Position numbers and translations under genes: made by a program
Notes under the pieces: generated by a model
What the model was told of the DNA's origin: nothing
Seen by the model: only the letters and a program-made list of their open reading frames with translations
Database searches by the model: none
In this document: positions 19,190 to 28,198 of the stretch, in pieces
How the letters are laid out: each line of letters starts with the position of its first letter
Position numbering within the stretch: the stretch's first letter is position 1
Assembly (NCBI GenBank): GCA_024343425.1
Contig: BRLC01000003.1
Location: 124,001 to 188,000 of the forward strand
Reading direction: 5' to 3'
From: Rhizobiaceae bacterium MnEN-MB40S
Lineage (GTDB): Bacteria > Pseudomonadota > Alphaproteobacteria > Rhizobiales > Rhizobiaceae
DNA: 64,000 bases

Positions 19190-21142
19190 TCAGGCCTGAC
19201 TTTCTTCTTCTGTTTTTTTGCGCGCCACACTGCCCTGCGGCGGCCAAACATCCTCGAACGGTCCGGTGTCTTCCTGCTGCGATGGATCGGGGAAAGGCAA
19301 TGCGTTTCCTGCGCGCAAGATGGCGACATGGCGCTCGGCTGCTTCGCGTTTTTCGGCGTCCATCCCCTGATCCCGGGTCAGATAGGTCGTCGTGGACGGC
19401 ATGGCGAAGCCCGATCCGGAGTCCCTTACGATTTCGGCGATCTTAAGAATGATTTCTTCCTGCACGCCGAGGAACTCCGCAAGGTCGGACGCGGGCACAT
19501 AGCCATGCAGTTCTATAATCAGGGCGTATTCGCCGAACGCCTTGAAACGGACCCGGAAACCTTCCTGCACAAGCGGGTGCGCCTCGAGATACTGACGGAT
19601 CTTCATCAGCACGTCGCGCATCTGGTCGGGCGACGTTTCATAGCGAAGGCCGAGATCGTGTCGCAGCTGAAACTGGTCCCTGCGGCTGAAATTGACGATC
19701 TTGCGTCTTGCCAGGTCCGAATTGGCGATGGTGATCACTGTTCTGTCGAGGGCGCGCAGTCTGGTCGACCGGATGCCAATCGCCTCAATCGTGCCTGAAA
19801 GATCGTCAAATTCGCAAAACTCCCCGACCCTGACCATGCGGTCCGCATAGAGAATGACGCCCCCGATGAAGTTCTCGATCGTCGGTTGCGCCGCAAGCGC
19901 GATAGCAATGCCGCCGACGCCTAGTCCGGCGATAACGCCATAAACCGGTATTCCGATGCGCGTCGCCCCGTAACCGGCGATCACTACGGCGATCACCATG
20001 CTCAAGATGCGGAAACCAGTGTGCAAGAGGCTGGCGTCGAGACTTTCCATCGGCAGAGCCGGATTGCGTATCGCCCAGGTGTAAATCAGCTCCATGAGCC
20101 TGAAGGAAAGCCAGGCGAGTCCACCCCAGAAAAACGCCGTGCTAATCGTGCTGACCGCCAGCATAAGTTCGCCGGTGATGTTGATATGGTTTTCACACAG
20201 ATATCGAACGACCAAAGCACACAGGATCATGTAGGACGGCGCCAGCAGTCGTCCGAAATAGCGCCGCCTCGCGGAAACGGGAACAGCGCGCCATCGTGTG
20301 AGCCGATACCATAACAGCGCGAGCGCAATCGGCGCGACGCACAACAGTATAAGCCCGAGCCACTGCCAATATGCCTGTCCGCCATAGCGTTTCTGCAGCC
20401 ATTCCGGCCCTAGTTCGACTAGGTCGAACCACTGAGGCGGCACAATATGCCCTGGCGTGTAAATATAGGCATCGTAGAGATCCTCGCCTGAATCGACCTT
20501 TGGCGGAAAAAACTTGACCACCTCGTAGTCATCCGGAATCTGCTCTACTGTCTCGGCGGTGACGAGATAGTGGCCCTTCCTGGGGCCCCGGTCCATGCGC
20601 GCGATCGTTATATTGGTGCTCGGAATGATCCAGCTTTCCGGCAAATCGGCGCGAGCCGAGGAATGCAGGAAACTGCCGGCGGACGCGCCCGGTATGTCTC
20701 CCATCGGTGGAACATAGATCCGGTCAAGAATTTCCTGGAACTGCAGGACCGTCTCGATCGCCGTTCTGTCGCGCGCGGTCAGCGGGATGTCCTCGAGATC
20801 AAAAACCATCGCGGCCTTGTCGATAAGCGCAAGGACATACTTGATCTCCAGTCTCTCCTCATCCGTCAGAAACGGCCGATCGCTTCGGTCAAACTCGTCC
20901 CGCACATAGCGCCAAATACGACTGGCCTCCCGAATGATGATGATGAAACTTTCAAGCGTCGCGCGCGGGCTGGTCGTATCCGGCGGCGATATGGGATTGC
21001 CGAGCAGATAGGAATGCAGGTCGGATTGGCTGACGCCGGAGTCGACATCAGGCACCTTCAACTCCTGAGCCAGGGACGCGGAAAACCCTAGAACCACAAG
21101 AAGCGACGCCAAAGACACAACCGCAACAAACGATCGGATCAT
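19190..21142 (-). CDS. MscS-family mechanosensitive ion channel
   Basis: 650 residues from the ATG at 21142 (an upstream ATG at 21193 adds 17). Signal peptide (VVSLASLLVVLGFSASLAQE), a periplasmic helical domain of about 230 residues, four to five transmembrane helices (about 255-440) and the MscS pore/beta domain: YGVIAGLGVGGIAIALAAQ (pore helix), ENFIGGVILYADR, VGEFCEFDDLSGTIEAIGIRSTRLR, then VITIANSDLARRKIVNFSRRD. It should release solutes on hypo-osmotic shock; the large extra N-terminal part suggests a specialised sensor. Divergent from the GGDEF-EAL gene across 340 bases. Confidence 0.92.
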   Translation of the reverse strand: MIRSFVAVVSLASLLVVLGFSASLAQELKVPDVDSGVSQSDLHSYLLGNPISPPDTTSPRATLESFIIIIREASRIWRYVRDEFDRSDRPFLTDEERLEIKYVLALIDKAAMVFDLEDIPLTARDRTAIETVLQFQEILDRIYVPPMGDIPGASAGSFLHSSARADLPESWIIPSTNITIARMDRGPRKGHYLVTAETVEQIPDDYEVVKFFPPKVDSGEDLYDAYIYTPGHIVPPQWFDLVELGPEWLQKRYGGQAYWQWLGLILLCVAPIALALLWYRLTRWRAVPVSARRRYFGRLLAPSYMILCALVVRYLCENHINITGELMLAVSTISTAFFWGGLAWLSFRLMELIYTWAIRNPALPMESLDASLLHTGFRILSMVIAVVIAGYGATRIGIPVYGVIAGLGVGGIAIALAAQPTIENFIGGVILYADRMVRVGEFCEFDDLSGTIEAIGIRSTRLRALDRTVITIANSDLARRKIVNFSRRDQFQLRHDLGLRYETSPDQMRDVLMKIRQYLEAHPLVQEGFRVRFKAFGEYALIIELHGYVPASDLAEFLGVQEEIILKIAEIVRDSGSGFAMPSTTTYLTRDQGMDAEKREAAERHVAILRAGNALPFPDPSQQEDTGPFEDVWPPQGSVARKKTEEESQA

Positions 21143-21480
21143 GCACGGGAGCAAGGAAGTTGAAACACATGATGAAAATAGTGGAATTATCATTTTGCCG
21201 CTCCGGATCAGTTACGGCGTTTGTAGACAAAACAATTGAACCAAAAGTTTAGAGGACAAATTTCTCTTAAGGGAACGCCACAGTGCGATATATTCGCCGG
21301 CGCCGGACCATTTGAGTGTGTAAGGCGGCGACCGATGCGCTATCGCACTGTTTCTTGAAGTATCGTTTTCAACTGATACATTTTATCAGGGAGGAACATC
21401 TTAAGAATTTTCTGATGATCTGCGAATTACTTTCGGCGACCGTGATCACCATTGGTCAGTAGACAGGATAGAATTCGGGA
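21143..21480. other. Divergent intergenic region with a long-range inverted repeat
   Basis: Between mscS (minus) and the GGDEF-EAL gene (plus). CAGTGCGATA (21281-21290) is repeated in perfect inversion as TATCGCACTG (21341-21350), and a smaller hairpin CTGATA/TATCAG lies at 21373-21389, just before a GGGAGGA that has no start codon at normal distance. No gene over 20 codons is supported. Confidence 0.5.
21281..21350. repeat. 10-bp perfect inverted repeat with 50-base spacer
   Basis: Arms 21281-21290 and 21341-21350 are exact reverse complements; the spacer includes the palindrome CCGGCGCCGG. The right arm is followed by TTTCTTG. It could be a structured leader, a small RNA or two half-operators. 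Confidence 0.6.
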
Positions 21481-24117
21481 ATGGCGTCAACAAAAGCCTC
21501 CAACACGCGGGCCGTTGTGTTTGACGAAAAAGCTCGTCTGGAGAAAATCGAATATCTCGGGATCCAGTATTTCAAGCGGTCCGACCGTCTTGACGCAGTC
21601 GTGCGCCTTGCTGCGGACCTGTTCTCCTGCCCCATTTCGCTCGTTTCCATCATTGGCGAACACGAGCAGTGGAACAAGGCGACATACGGCATCGACCTCC
21701 AATCTATCCCGCGAAAGGAATCGTTCTGCAGCCATGCCATGACCCATGGAAATCTTATGGTAGTGGAAGATACGACGGCGGATGCGCGCTTCAGCGCCAA
21801 TCCATTTGTAATGGGTCCGCCGCATATCCGGTTTTACGCCGGCTATCCGATCAGATTGACTGATGGCCATTTGCTTGGAACGGTTTGCATAAAGGATGTC
21901 CGGACACGGTCTTTTTCCGATCAGGAACGAGAGCGTTTTGCTCTTTTGGGTCAAATCGTGGAAGGGCTGATCCACACTTTCGAAAACAAGGCGGAAGCGC
22001 GCGACGCACAGCAATTCGGGCGGTCGCAGATGTTGGCTGCTCATCGACAATCGGACCTGTTTGAACAGATCGCCGCCGTATCTGGCGTAGGCGGTTGGGA
22101 ACTCTCCCTGGACGACATGAAGCTGATCTGGACCGAACAGACGAAAAGGATCCACGAAGTCGACGATGACTATGTACCGACTCTCGAGGCGGCGATAGGA
22201 TTCTATGCACCGGAAGCCCGCCCCATTCTCGAGAAAGCCATAAGCCACGCCATCGAGAATGGAGAAGACTGGGACCTTGAACTTCCCTTCATCACCGCGC
22301 GCAAGAACAGGCGCTGGGTCCACGCCGTGGGCAAGGCGGCGTATGTAGACGGCAAGCCCGTGCGTCTCTTCGGCGCCTTCCGCGACATTACGGACCGCAA
22401 GCATGACGAGTTAAAGCTGAGAGAATCTGAACGGCTGGCGCGGGAAGCCAAGGAAGAACTCGCCGTCACCCTGGCGAACATGCATGAAGGCGTATGCGTG
22501 TTTGACGAGCATGGGGATCTCAGGCTCTGGAACAGACGATACATTGAGATTTTCGACAAACCGGCTGGTGAAGTCGAGAAGGGCATGAGCTTTCGCCGGA
22601 TTCTGCGAAATGAAATACGCCGGGGCAGCGTCAATGTGCGGGAAAGCGAGGTCACAAACCGCCTCAATGAACATCTCGCAGCCGGCACGACGACTTCCTT
22701 CAACTACCGGCTTGGGAGCGGCAGGAGCATAAGCGCCACCTATGCGCCAATGCCCGGAGGCGGCTGGGTTGCGACTTACTCGGATGTTACGGACAAAGTT
22801 GAAGCGTCAAGGAGGATCGAACACGCGGCGAACCACGACACGCTGACGGGTCTTGCAAACAGGTCGCTGCTCAACGCGTCGCTTGAAGAAGCCATTGCGA
22901 CGTCAAAGCATCGCGGTTCGCGCCTTGGCTTGATGCTGATCGATATTGACTGGTTCAAACCGATCAATGACAGTTTTGGACACATCATCGGCGATGAGCT
23001 GCTCAAGGCTGTAGCTGGGCGCATCAAGAAATGCGCCGGGCGCTCCAGCCTTGTAGCAAGGCAGGGCGGCGACGAGTTCGCAATTCTCTTCAAACGTTCC
23101 GACACAAATCGCAAGCGTTTGGAGACCGTGGCGGCGGACATTATCCGAAAGGTGTCGCGGCCCTTCCAGTTGGAAGGACTATCGATCGAAGTGACGGCCA
23201 GTATCGGAATCGCCATGATGGAATATACGGAGGACACCACGGAAACTCTGGTCTCCAAAGCAGACAGCGCGCTTTACAAAATGAAAGAGTCCGGCCGCGG
23301 CTCCTATCGTTTCTTTGACGACGAAATCGCAGAAGAACTGACGCGCAAGAAGCAGGGTTTGCTGGCGCTCCATACCGCTGTCAAGGATAAGGACTTCGAA
23401 CTCCACTACCAGCCGATCGTCGACCTTTTCGACTATAGCCGCGTGGGATATGAAGCGCTGATCCGGCTCGACAGGGGAACAGACGTGGTCATGCGTCCGG
23501 ACGAGTTCATCCCGCTTGCCGAGGATTTCGGCCTGATACACGAAATCGGCAAATGGGTGATAGAGACGGGATTGCGGGAAGCTGCGACATGGCCGGGGCG
23601 CCTGGGAATTGCGCTCAATGTGTCGCCGCGACAGTTTGGCTACGGCGTCGTGGTAAACCAGATCGACAAATTGCTGACAGAACTGGACATGGACCCCGAC
23701 CGGATCGATATCGAAATCATCGAGACAACCCTGCTGCATGCATCGCCCAACACGATCCAGGAACTGCACGCGCTTGACGAATTGGGCGTCAATATCGTGC
23801 TCGATGACTTCGGAACCGGGTTTTCGTCGATGACCTATGTGCAGCAATTTCCCTTCGACAAGATCAAGATCGATCGCACATTCGTGCACCGCGTCGAGAC
23901 GGATCGCCAAGCTTCGATCATTGCAAGCACGATCGCTGCGCTCGCCAACAATCTGGGCAAGCGCTCGACGGCTGAGGGAATCGAAAACGAGAATCAGGCG
24001 GCGCTGTTGCGCACGGCGGGATATCAGTACGGCCAGGGATTTCTCTTTGGAAAACCGATGCCGGCGCACAAGATCGCGGAACTTCAGCCCAAAAGCGGCA
24101 AGAAAGCAACACGATAG
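21481..24117 (+). CDS. Cytoplasmic GAF-PAS-PAS-GGDEF-EAL cyclic di-GMP protein
   Basis: 878 residues, no membrane helix. Order: GAF (about 20-165; RKESFCSHAMT, FYAGYPIR), PAS (about 185-300), PAS_7-like (about 320-430; GVCVFDEHGDLRLWNRRYIEIFD), GGDEF (about 435-600; GGDEF at 529-533) and EAL (about 615-870). The EAL part has EALIR at 658, IEIIETTLL, DDFGTGFSSM, KIKIDRTFV and AEGIENENQ, the metal and catalytic set of active phosphodiesterases. The I-site position reads RSSL, so product inhibition is probably absent. It may make or degrade cyclic di-GMP depending on input; both active sites look intact. Confidence 0.93.
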   Translation: MASTKASNTRAVVFDEKARLEKIEYLGIQYFKRSDRLDAVVRLAADLFSCPISLVSIIGEHEQWNKATYGIDLQSIPRKESFCSHAMTHGNLMVVEDTTADARFSANPFVMGPPHIRFYAGYPIRLTDGHLLGTVCIKDVRTRSFSDQERERFALLGQIVEGLIHTFENKAEARDAQQFGRSQMLAAHRQSDLFEQIAAVSGVGGWELSLDDMKLIWTEQTKRIHEVDDDYVPTLEAAIGFYAPEARPILEKAISHAIENGEDWDLELPFITARKNRRWVHAVGKAAYVDGKPVRLFGAFRDITDRKHDELKLRESERLAREAKEELAVTLANMHEGVCVFDEHGDLRLWNRRYIEIFDKPAGEVEKGMSFRRILRNEIRRGSVNVRESEVTNRLNEHLAAGTTTSFNYRLGSGRSISATYAPMPGGGWVATYSDVTDKVEASRRIEHAANHDTLTGLANRSLLNASLEEAIATSKHRGSRLGLMLIDIDWFKPINDSFGHIIGDELLKAVAGRIKKCAGRSSLVARQGGDEFAILFKRSDTNRKRLETVAADIIRKVSRPFQLEGLSIEVTASIGIAMMEYTEDTTETLVSKADSALYKMKESGRGSYRFFDDEIAEELTRKKQGLLALHTAVKDKDFELHYQPIVDLFDYSRVGYEALIRLDRGTDVVMRPDEFIPLAEDFGLIHEIGKWVIETGLREAATWPGRLGIALNVSPRQFGYGVVVNQIDKLLTELDMDPDRIDIEIIETTLLHASPNTIQELHALDELGVNIVLDDFGTGFSSMTYVQQFPFDKIKIDRTFVHRVETDRQASIIASTIAALANNLGKRSTAEGIENENQAALLRTAGYQYGQGFLFGKPMPAHKIAELQPKSGKKATR

Positions 24118-24209
24118 GTCATTTGACGCTTATGATGGTATAATGCGCCAAGTCACGGGCTATTTCTGAATTGCGGCCGGCCTGGGCTCTTCGTAAACAC
24201 CGGACAGAA

Positions 24210-25058
24210 ATGACCATTCTATCGCACCTTTTACTGCTTGCGCTTGCGGCCAGCTTTGTGACGCCTGCAGCCGCCAACACGGAAACGCCAGGTATTTTTT
24301 CCGGCAAGCCGATGCTGCTGGTGGTCAGCGGATACTCAACCTCGTCCGTATGGCCGCACATTCTTCAGAAAAAAATCGACCGTTACTTTGACAACAAACG
24401 GATCATCGAAGTCAGATCAGCCGTCATTGCCTCTACCCCGATCGCCAGGCTTATGGATGTGAAATCCGGCAAACCGAAAGCAAGCTGGCGGCGCATAGAA
24501 GAAGCGATCGCGTCCAAAGGCGACAGGCCTGTTGTGGTGCTCGCCCAACAATCCCTTCAATGGTCATTCGGACCCCGTCGCGGGGCAGGCATCCGCAACT
24601 CTGCCGATACGCAAAGGATTCGCATCGGTTCATCTGTTCTGCACAAGTATCACGATCTGCTGCTGCGCACCGGCGCCGACCACGTGATTCTCACGACCCA
24701 TGTCTATAAAAAGGAGATGGAGCCTGAGATCTACAATGAGCGCTACGCATTAGTTGAATTCGCTCGAAAAGACCCGAACGCCTTTACGGCCGGACCGGAC
24801 GTATGGGCTGTAACCCGAAACTACTATCCGCTTGCCTATGAACGGGACCAGGTTCATCTCAACAGCTTCGGCGCGGAAGTAGTGGCGCAGGAATGGTTTG
24901 AATTTCTGCTTCAGAGAGAGGAAGCGTCGATTCCTGGCTGGAGCCGCGAACAAGTCACAGCCGCGCAGGAATTGACGATAGCGCAAAGAAAACGGTTCAA
25001 TGCCCGAGGAACGTCGAAACGAGAAAAATTTGTAAAACCGGGACAGGCCAATCGATAG
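24210..25058 (+). CDS. Secreted divergent SGNH-like hydrolase
   Basis: 282 residues from the ATG at 24210 with a Sec signal peptide ending near TPAAA. Block I is altered to VVSGYSTSSVW, the third block reads VVLAQQSLQW where SGNH enzymes have GxND, and the last block is DQVHLNSFGAEVVAQEW, matching the catalytic Asp-x-x-His with following NxxG. I infer an SGNH-fold hydrolase with an unusual oxyanion block. The basic C-terminal tail (about 245-282) is extra. It begins 92 bases after the GGDEF-EAL gene on the same strand and may be cotranscribed with it. Confidence 0.6.
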   Translation: MTILSHLLLLALAASFVTPAAANTETPGIFSGKPMLLVVSGYSTSSVWPHILQKKIDRYFDNKRIIEVRSAVIASTPIARLMDVKSGKPKASWRRIEEAIASKGDRPVVVLAQQSLQWSFGPRRGAGIRNSADTQRIRIGSSVLHKYHDLLLRTGADHVILTTHVYKKEMEPEIYNERYALVEFARKDPNAFTAGPDVWAVTRNYYPLAYERDQVHLNSFGAEVVAQEWFEFLLQREEASIPGWSREQVTAAQELTIAQRKRFNARGTSKREKFVKPGQANR

Positions 25059-25350
25059 CGTCAATGCCTGCGCAGATTGGCGCAGACCAAGAATATTAAA
25101 GTAGGTTCTGGATGGACGGGGAGGATTGGAGATGCGCCTCAACAATCTCCAATCCAAGCCAAACTTGGTGGTTTTAGTTCGGCTAAACTTTCTATTGCCG
25201 AATTGTTAACAATGTCAATAGTTACGCATCTCATATAAAGTATAATACATAGCAACCGCTGGCGGATTCCGTATCCGATCCGAAATCCGATTCAAGTTGC
25301 AAAGCGATTTGGCGAACCAAAGCAGCTCAATACTGGATGAACCCTTTGCG
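25059..25350. other. Convergent intergenic region with a strong hairpin and an AT-rich patch
   Basis: Lies between the SGNH-like gene and the convergent pentapeptide gene. It contains the hairpin listed separately, a 12-bp palindrome ATTGTTAACAAT (25202-25213) and an AT-rich patch around 25190-25255. No gene is supported. Confidence 0.5.
25123..25155. terminator. Probable transcription terminator between convergent genes
   Basis: Perfect 11-bp stem GGATTGGAGAT (25123-25133) / ATCTCCAATCC (25145-25155) with an 11-base loop, about 65 bases after the plus-strand gene. A GGTTTTAG follows 20 bases later; there is no T run right at the stem, so intrinsic termination is likely but not certain. Confidence 0.55.
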
Positions 25351-26064
25351 CTACTGGTCCTCGTCGCTGCAGGGCCAGGTCGAGGATGGATCGAGCCCGT
25401 CGGGCAGGACGGTTTTCGCATCGCCACAGCTCATGTCGATCTGGCTCTGGACGAGGCCTTCCGCGTTTGTGAGATCCACGCCTTCAAAACGCGCCAGATA
25501 GACAAAGGCGTTGCTGAAATTGATCGAGCCGGACATCGCAGCGCCCCGGAAATCCGCTCTGGCAAGGATCGAGAAATCGAAATTGACGTCTTCGATCGTT
25601 GCGTCGTTGAAACGGGCGCGACCGAGCGACGCCTTCGAAAAATTGACGTTGACAAGGGTCGCAGCAGCGAAATCCGTCCGCTGCATCTCCGACTTTTCGA
25701 AATTCACGTCCGTCAAATCCGTATTTGAGAAGTCAGCCCTGTATCCCGCGGCCTTCGTGAAGTTTGCTCCAACCAGGGATGCCCCGTGGAACACCGTGCG
25801 CAGCAGATCGGCCCTTTCGAGATTTGCGCCGTCCAGATTGGCGTGGCGAAGGTCCGTGGAGATCAACTCCGACCCGCTCATATTTGCTCCTGAAAGATCG
25901 GTGTCACTGAGTATAAGGTTGCGTTTGCGGCAATCAGACCAGTTGACGCCCGGCGCGGGATTGCTGCTGCAGGAAGCATGGGCGTCAAGCGCCGCCAATC
26001 CGACCGAGCCGAGAACGGCTGAAGCAACCAGCAACTTCCGGGACCAGGTGAAGCGGTTCGTCAT
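25351..26064 (-). CDS. Secreted pentapeptide-repeat protein
   Basis: 237 residues from the ATG at 26064, with GGAGAG eight bases upstream. Signal peptide (LLVASAVLGSVGLAALDAHA) then about 30 tandem A(D/N)LxX-type pentapeptides: LSGANMSGSELISTDLRHAN, LDGANLERADLLRT, then SLVGANFTKAAGYRADFSNTD and on to about residue 200, which form a right-handed quadrilateral beta-helix. Cys pairs flank the repeat region (CSSNP...DC, and MSCGD...WPC). Periplasmic or surface-exposed; ligand unknown. Cytoplasmic relatives include DNA-gyrase mimics, but export argues against that role here. Confidence 0.9.
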   Translation of the reverse strand: MTNRFTWSRKLLVASAVLGSVGLAALDAHASCSSNPAPGVNWSDCRKRNLILSDTDLSGANMSGSELISTDLRHANLDGANLERADLLRTVFHGASLVGANFTKAAGYRADFSNTDLTDVNFEKSEMQRTDFAAATLVNVNFSKASLGRARFNDATIEDVNFDFSILARADFRGAAMSGSINFSNAFVYLARFEGVDLTNAEGLVQSQIDMSCGDAKTVLPDGLDPSSTWPCSDEDQ

Positions 26065-26241
26065 CGGCGTTCTCTCCAGCAAACAAGCACAATTATTCAG
26101 GCTCCGGCGCCGACCGTCAGAAAGCAGCCACCCTCGCGGCGCCTTTCCCATCGCAGTCGGTTTCACCGGGCAGACCATAGTTTTGATTGCGAACCCGTTC
26201 CAGCCCAAATACGACAATAATTACATTCCGCGAACGCCGGC

Positions 26242-27498
26242 ATGACCGCATCTTCGGCAAGGAGAGACCAGAAAGTGACGGAACCATCGACCCCGCGGAC
26301 GGTGCAAGGCAGCGCTGGCGAAGTATTCACGGCATTTCTAAAGCTCGGGCTCACCTCATTCGGCGGACCGATCGCGCATCTCGGCTACTTTCGCGACGAA
26401 ATGGTGACAAGACGAAAATGGATCGACGACAAGGCCTATGGCGACCTTGTCGCGCTTTGCCAGTTTCTCCCGGGTCCTGCGTCAAGCCAGGTGGGTTTTG
26501 CTCTCGGACTGTTTCGCAGCGGCGCGCTCGGCGCACTCGCGGCCTGGGCCGCCTTTACCCTGCCCTCCGCGATACTTCTGATTTGCTTTGCCTATGGCGC
26601 CGCTTTTCTGTCGGGCACTATCGGTGACGGCGTCATCGCCGGTCTCAAACTTGTGGCGGTGGCGATTGTGGCGCAAGCCGTCTGGGGCATGGCCAGAACC
26701 CTGACGCCGGATCGCACGCGCGCCAGCATTGCACTCGGCGCTGTTCTGATCGTTATCTTTGTCGCGGGATCTGCGGGACAGGTCGTCGCCATACTCGCAG
26801 GAGCGGCCTGCGGCATGCTGTTGTGCCGGGATCATTCGCAAGCGATCTCGCATCACATCGAATTCAAGGTTCCGCGGGCGATTGGCGCGCTGCTGATCGC
26901 GCTGTTTTTCGTACTGCTTGTGATCCTGCCAATCCTGGCGGCGTCCGGGTCGCTTCAGGGACTCGCGGTTTTCGACGCATTTTACCGCGCCGGCTCCCTT
27001 GTCTTCGGCGGCGGCCATGTGGTGCTGCCGTTGCTGGAAACCGAAATCGTCGGAAATGGCTGGGTCAGTCGCAACGACTTTCTCGCAGGCTATGGCGCCG
27101 CACAGGCGGTCCCCGGCCCGCTCTTCACCTTCGCCGGCTATCTTGGCGCAATTCTCGGTCCGCAACCGCACGGCGTCGCCGGCGCCGCGATCGCTCTCGT
27201 GGCGATCTTCCTCCCGGGCTTCCTGCTTCTCATTGGCGTCCTGCCCTTTTGGGACAGTTTTCGAAAGCGCCCTGGCGCGCAGGCCCTGATGCGCGGCGCC
27301 AACGCTGCGGTTGTCGGCATTCTGGGCGCAGCGCTCTACAATCCCGTTTTCACCGGCGCAGTCGACGGCCCATACGACCTTGCGTTGGCGCTGTCCTGCT
27401 TCGTGCTTTTAACCGCGTGGAAGACGCCGCCATGGATCGTCGTGCTGGTCGCCGCGGCCGGCGGCGTAGCGCTCAACGCAATCGCCCATACGTCCTGA
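26242..27498 (+). CDS. chrA: Chromate transporter family protein
   Basis: 418 residues with two CHR domains, the usual long-chain (LCHR) architecture. N-terminal half: FLKLGLTSFGGPIAHLGYF and CQFLPGPASSQVGFALG; C-terminal half: AGSLVFGGGHVVLPLL and AAQAVPGPLFTFAGYLG. About ten transmembrane helices. The family exports chromate driven by the proton gradient, but many members have no tested substrate. No chrB regulator is adjacent. It is divergent from the pentapeptide gene and ends four bases from the convergent CAP gene. Confidence 0.94.
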   Translation: MTASSARRDQKVTEPSTPRTVQGSAGEVFTAFLKLGLTSFGGPIAHLGYFRDEMVTRRKWIDDKAYGDLVALCQFLPGPASSQVGFALGLFRSGALGALAAWAAFTLPSAILLICFAYGAAFLSGTIGDGVIAGLKLVAVAIVAQAVWGMARTLTPDRTRASIALGAVLIVIFVAGSAGQVVAILAGAACGMLLCRDHSQAISHHIEFKVPRAIGALLIALFFVLLVILPILAASGSLQGLAVFDAFYRAGSLVFGGGHVVLPLLETEIVGNGWVSRNDFLAGYGAAQAVPGPLFTFAGYLGAILGPQPHGVAGAAIALVAIFLPGFLLLIGVLPFWDSFRKRPGAQALMRGANAAVVGILGAALYNPVFTGAVDGPYDLALALSCFVLLTAWKTPPWIVVLVAAAGGVALNAIAHTS

Positions 27499-27502
27499 AC
27501 AC

Positions 27503-28015
27503 TCAGAGCGTCGGACGTCCGTCGGATGTCGGGCGGGCAAGCGTCAACACCCAGAAATTGCGGTATCGCCCATCCGGACGCGAGGCCCTTGCGATACCGA
27601 ATCGGGTGACATGGCGGTTCAGAAGGTTCTTGTCGTGATCGCGCGATCCCTTCCAGCCGTCCATGGCGTGGCCGAGCGACGTATAGCCCGCGCCAAGATT
27701 TTCCGCGCCGGCATAGGTGGGATAACCCGCGCCATCCAGCCGCGACGAAAGACCCCTGGCGCTGTGCGCGCGCGTGTTCATGCTGTCCTTGCGGGCGATG
27801 TGACGCGCCATGTCGGCCGAGACCGCGTCGAGCCGGGCGTCGTGTTGCAGAGGCGGCAGTCCCCTGCTCGCCCTGTAGCCATTGATGGCGGAGGCCGCCG
27901 CGCCGGCGTTGACCGGAACGTCGCGCACATCCGCGTCCGACATGGACAGGCACCCCGAAACCGGCAAGACCGCCGCGCCGGCAAGCAAAAGAAATGTACG
28001 GCGTGATGACGGCAT
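27503..28015 (-). CDS. CAP/SCP-domain Tat lipoprotein
   Basis: 170 residues. The N-terminus carries a twin-arginine motif (SSRRTFLLL) and a lipobox VSGC with Cys22, so it is probably exported folded by Tat and lipidated. The CAP (cysteine-rich secretory, SCP/PR1) domain follows: INGYRASRGLPPLQHDARLDAVSADMARHIA, RAHSARGLSSRLDGAGY, AGAENLGAGY and FGIARA...RNFWVLTLA. The usual CAP His/Glu residues (HSARG, AENLG, later NRHVTRFG) are present. Molecular role in bacteria is unknown. Confidence 0.9.
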   Translation of the reverse strand: MPSSRRTFLLLAGAAVLPVSGCLSMSDADVRDVPVNAGAAASAINGYRASRGLPPLQHDARLDAVSADMARHIARKDSMNTRAHSARGLSSRLDGAGYPTYAGAENLGAGYTSLGHAMDGWKGSRDHDKNLLNRHVTRFGIARASRPDGRYRNFWVLTLARPTSDGRPTL

Positions 28016-28198
28016 CCGAACTCTCCACTTTGCAAAACGGATCGTTCATAGCGCCGGCTGGCAGACTTAGCCAGCCGCTCTTTGCAGTTCTGACCAGTTC
28101 TTCTTTTTACTGGCAATGAACATCAAGCAACTTGTGGGCGACACGGAAAGCTGCAAGTATCCCGGAATAATTGAACAAATACACGATGCCTGCAACTG

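Noticed and set aside
25202..25213. 12-bp palindrome ATTGTTAACAAT as an operator
   Set aside because: It lies between two convergent genes with no promoter target nearby.
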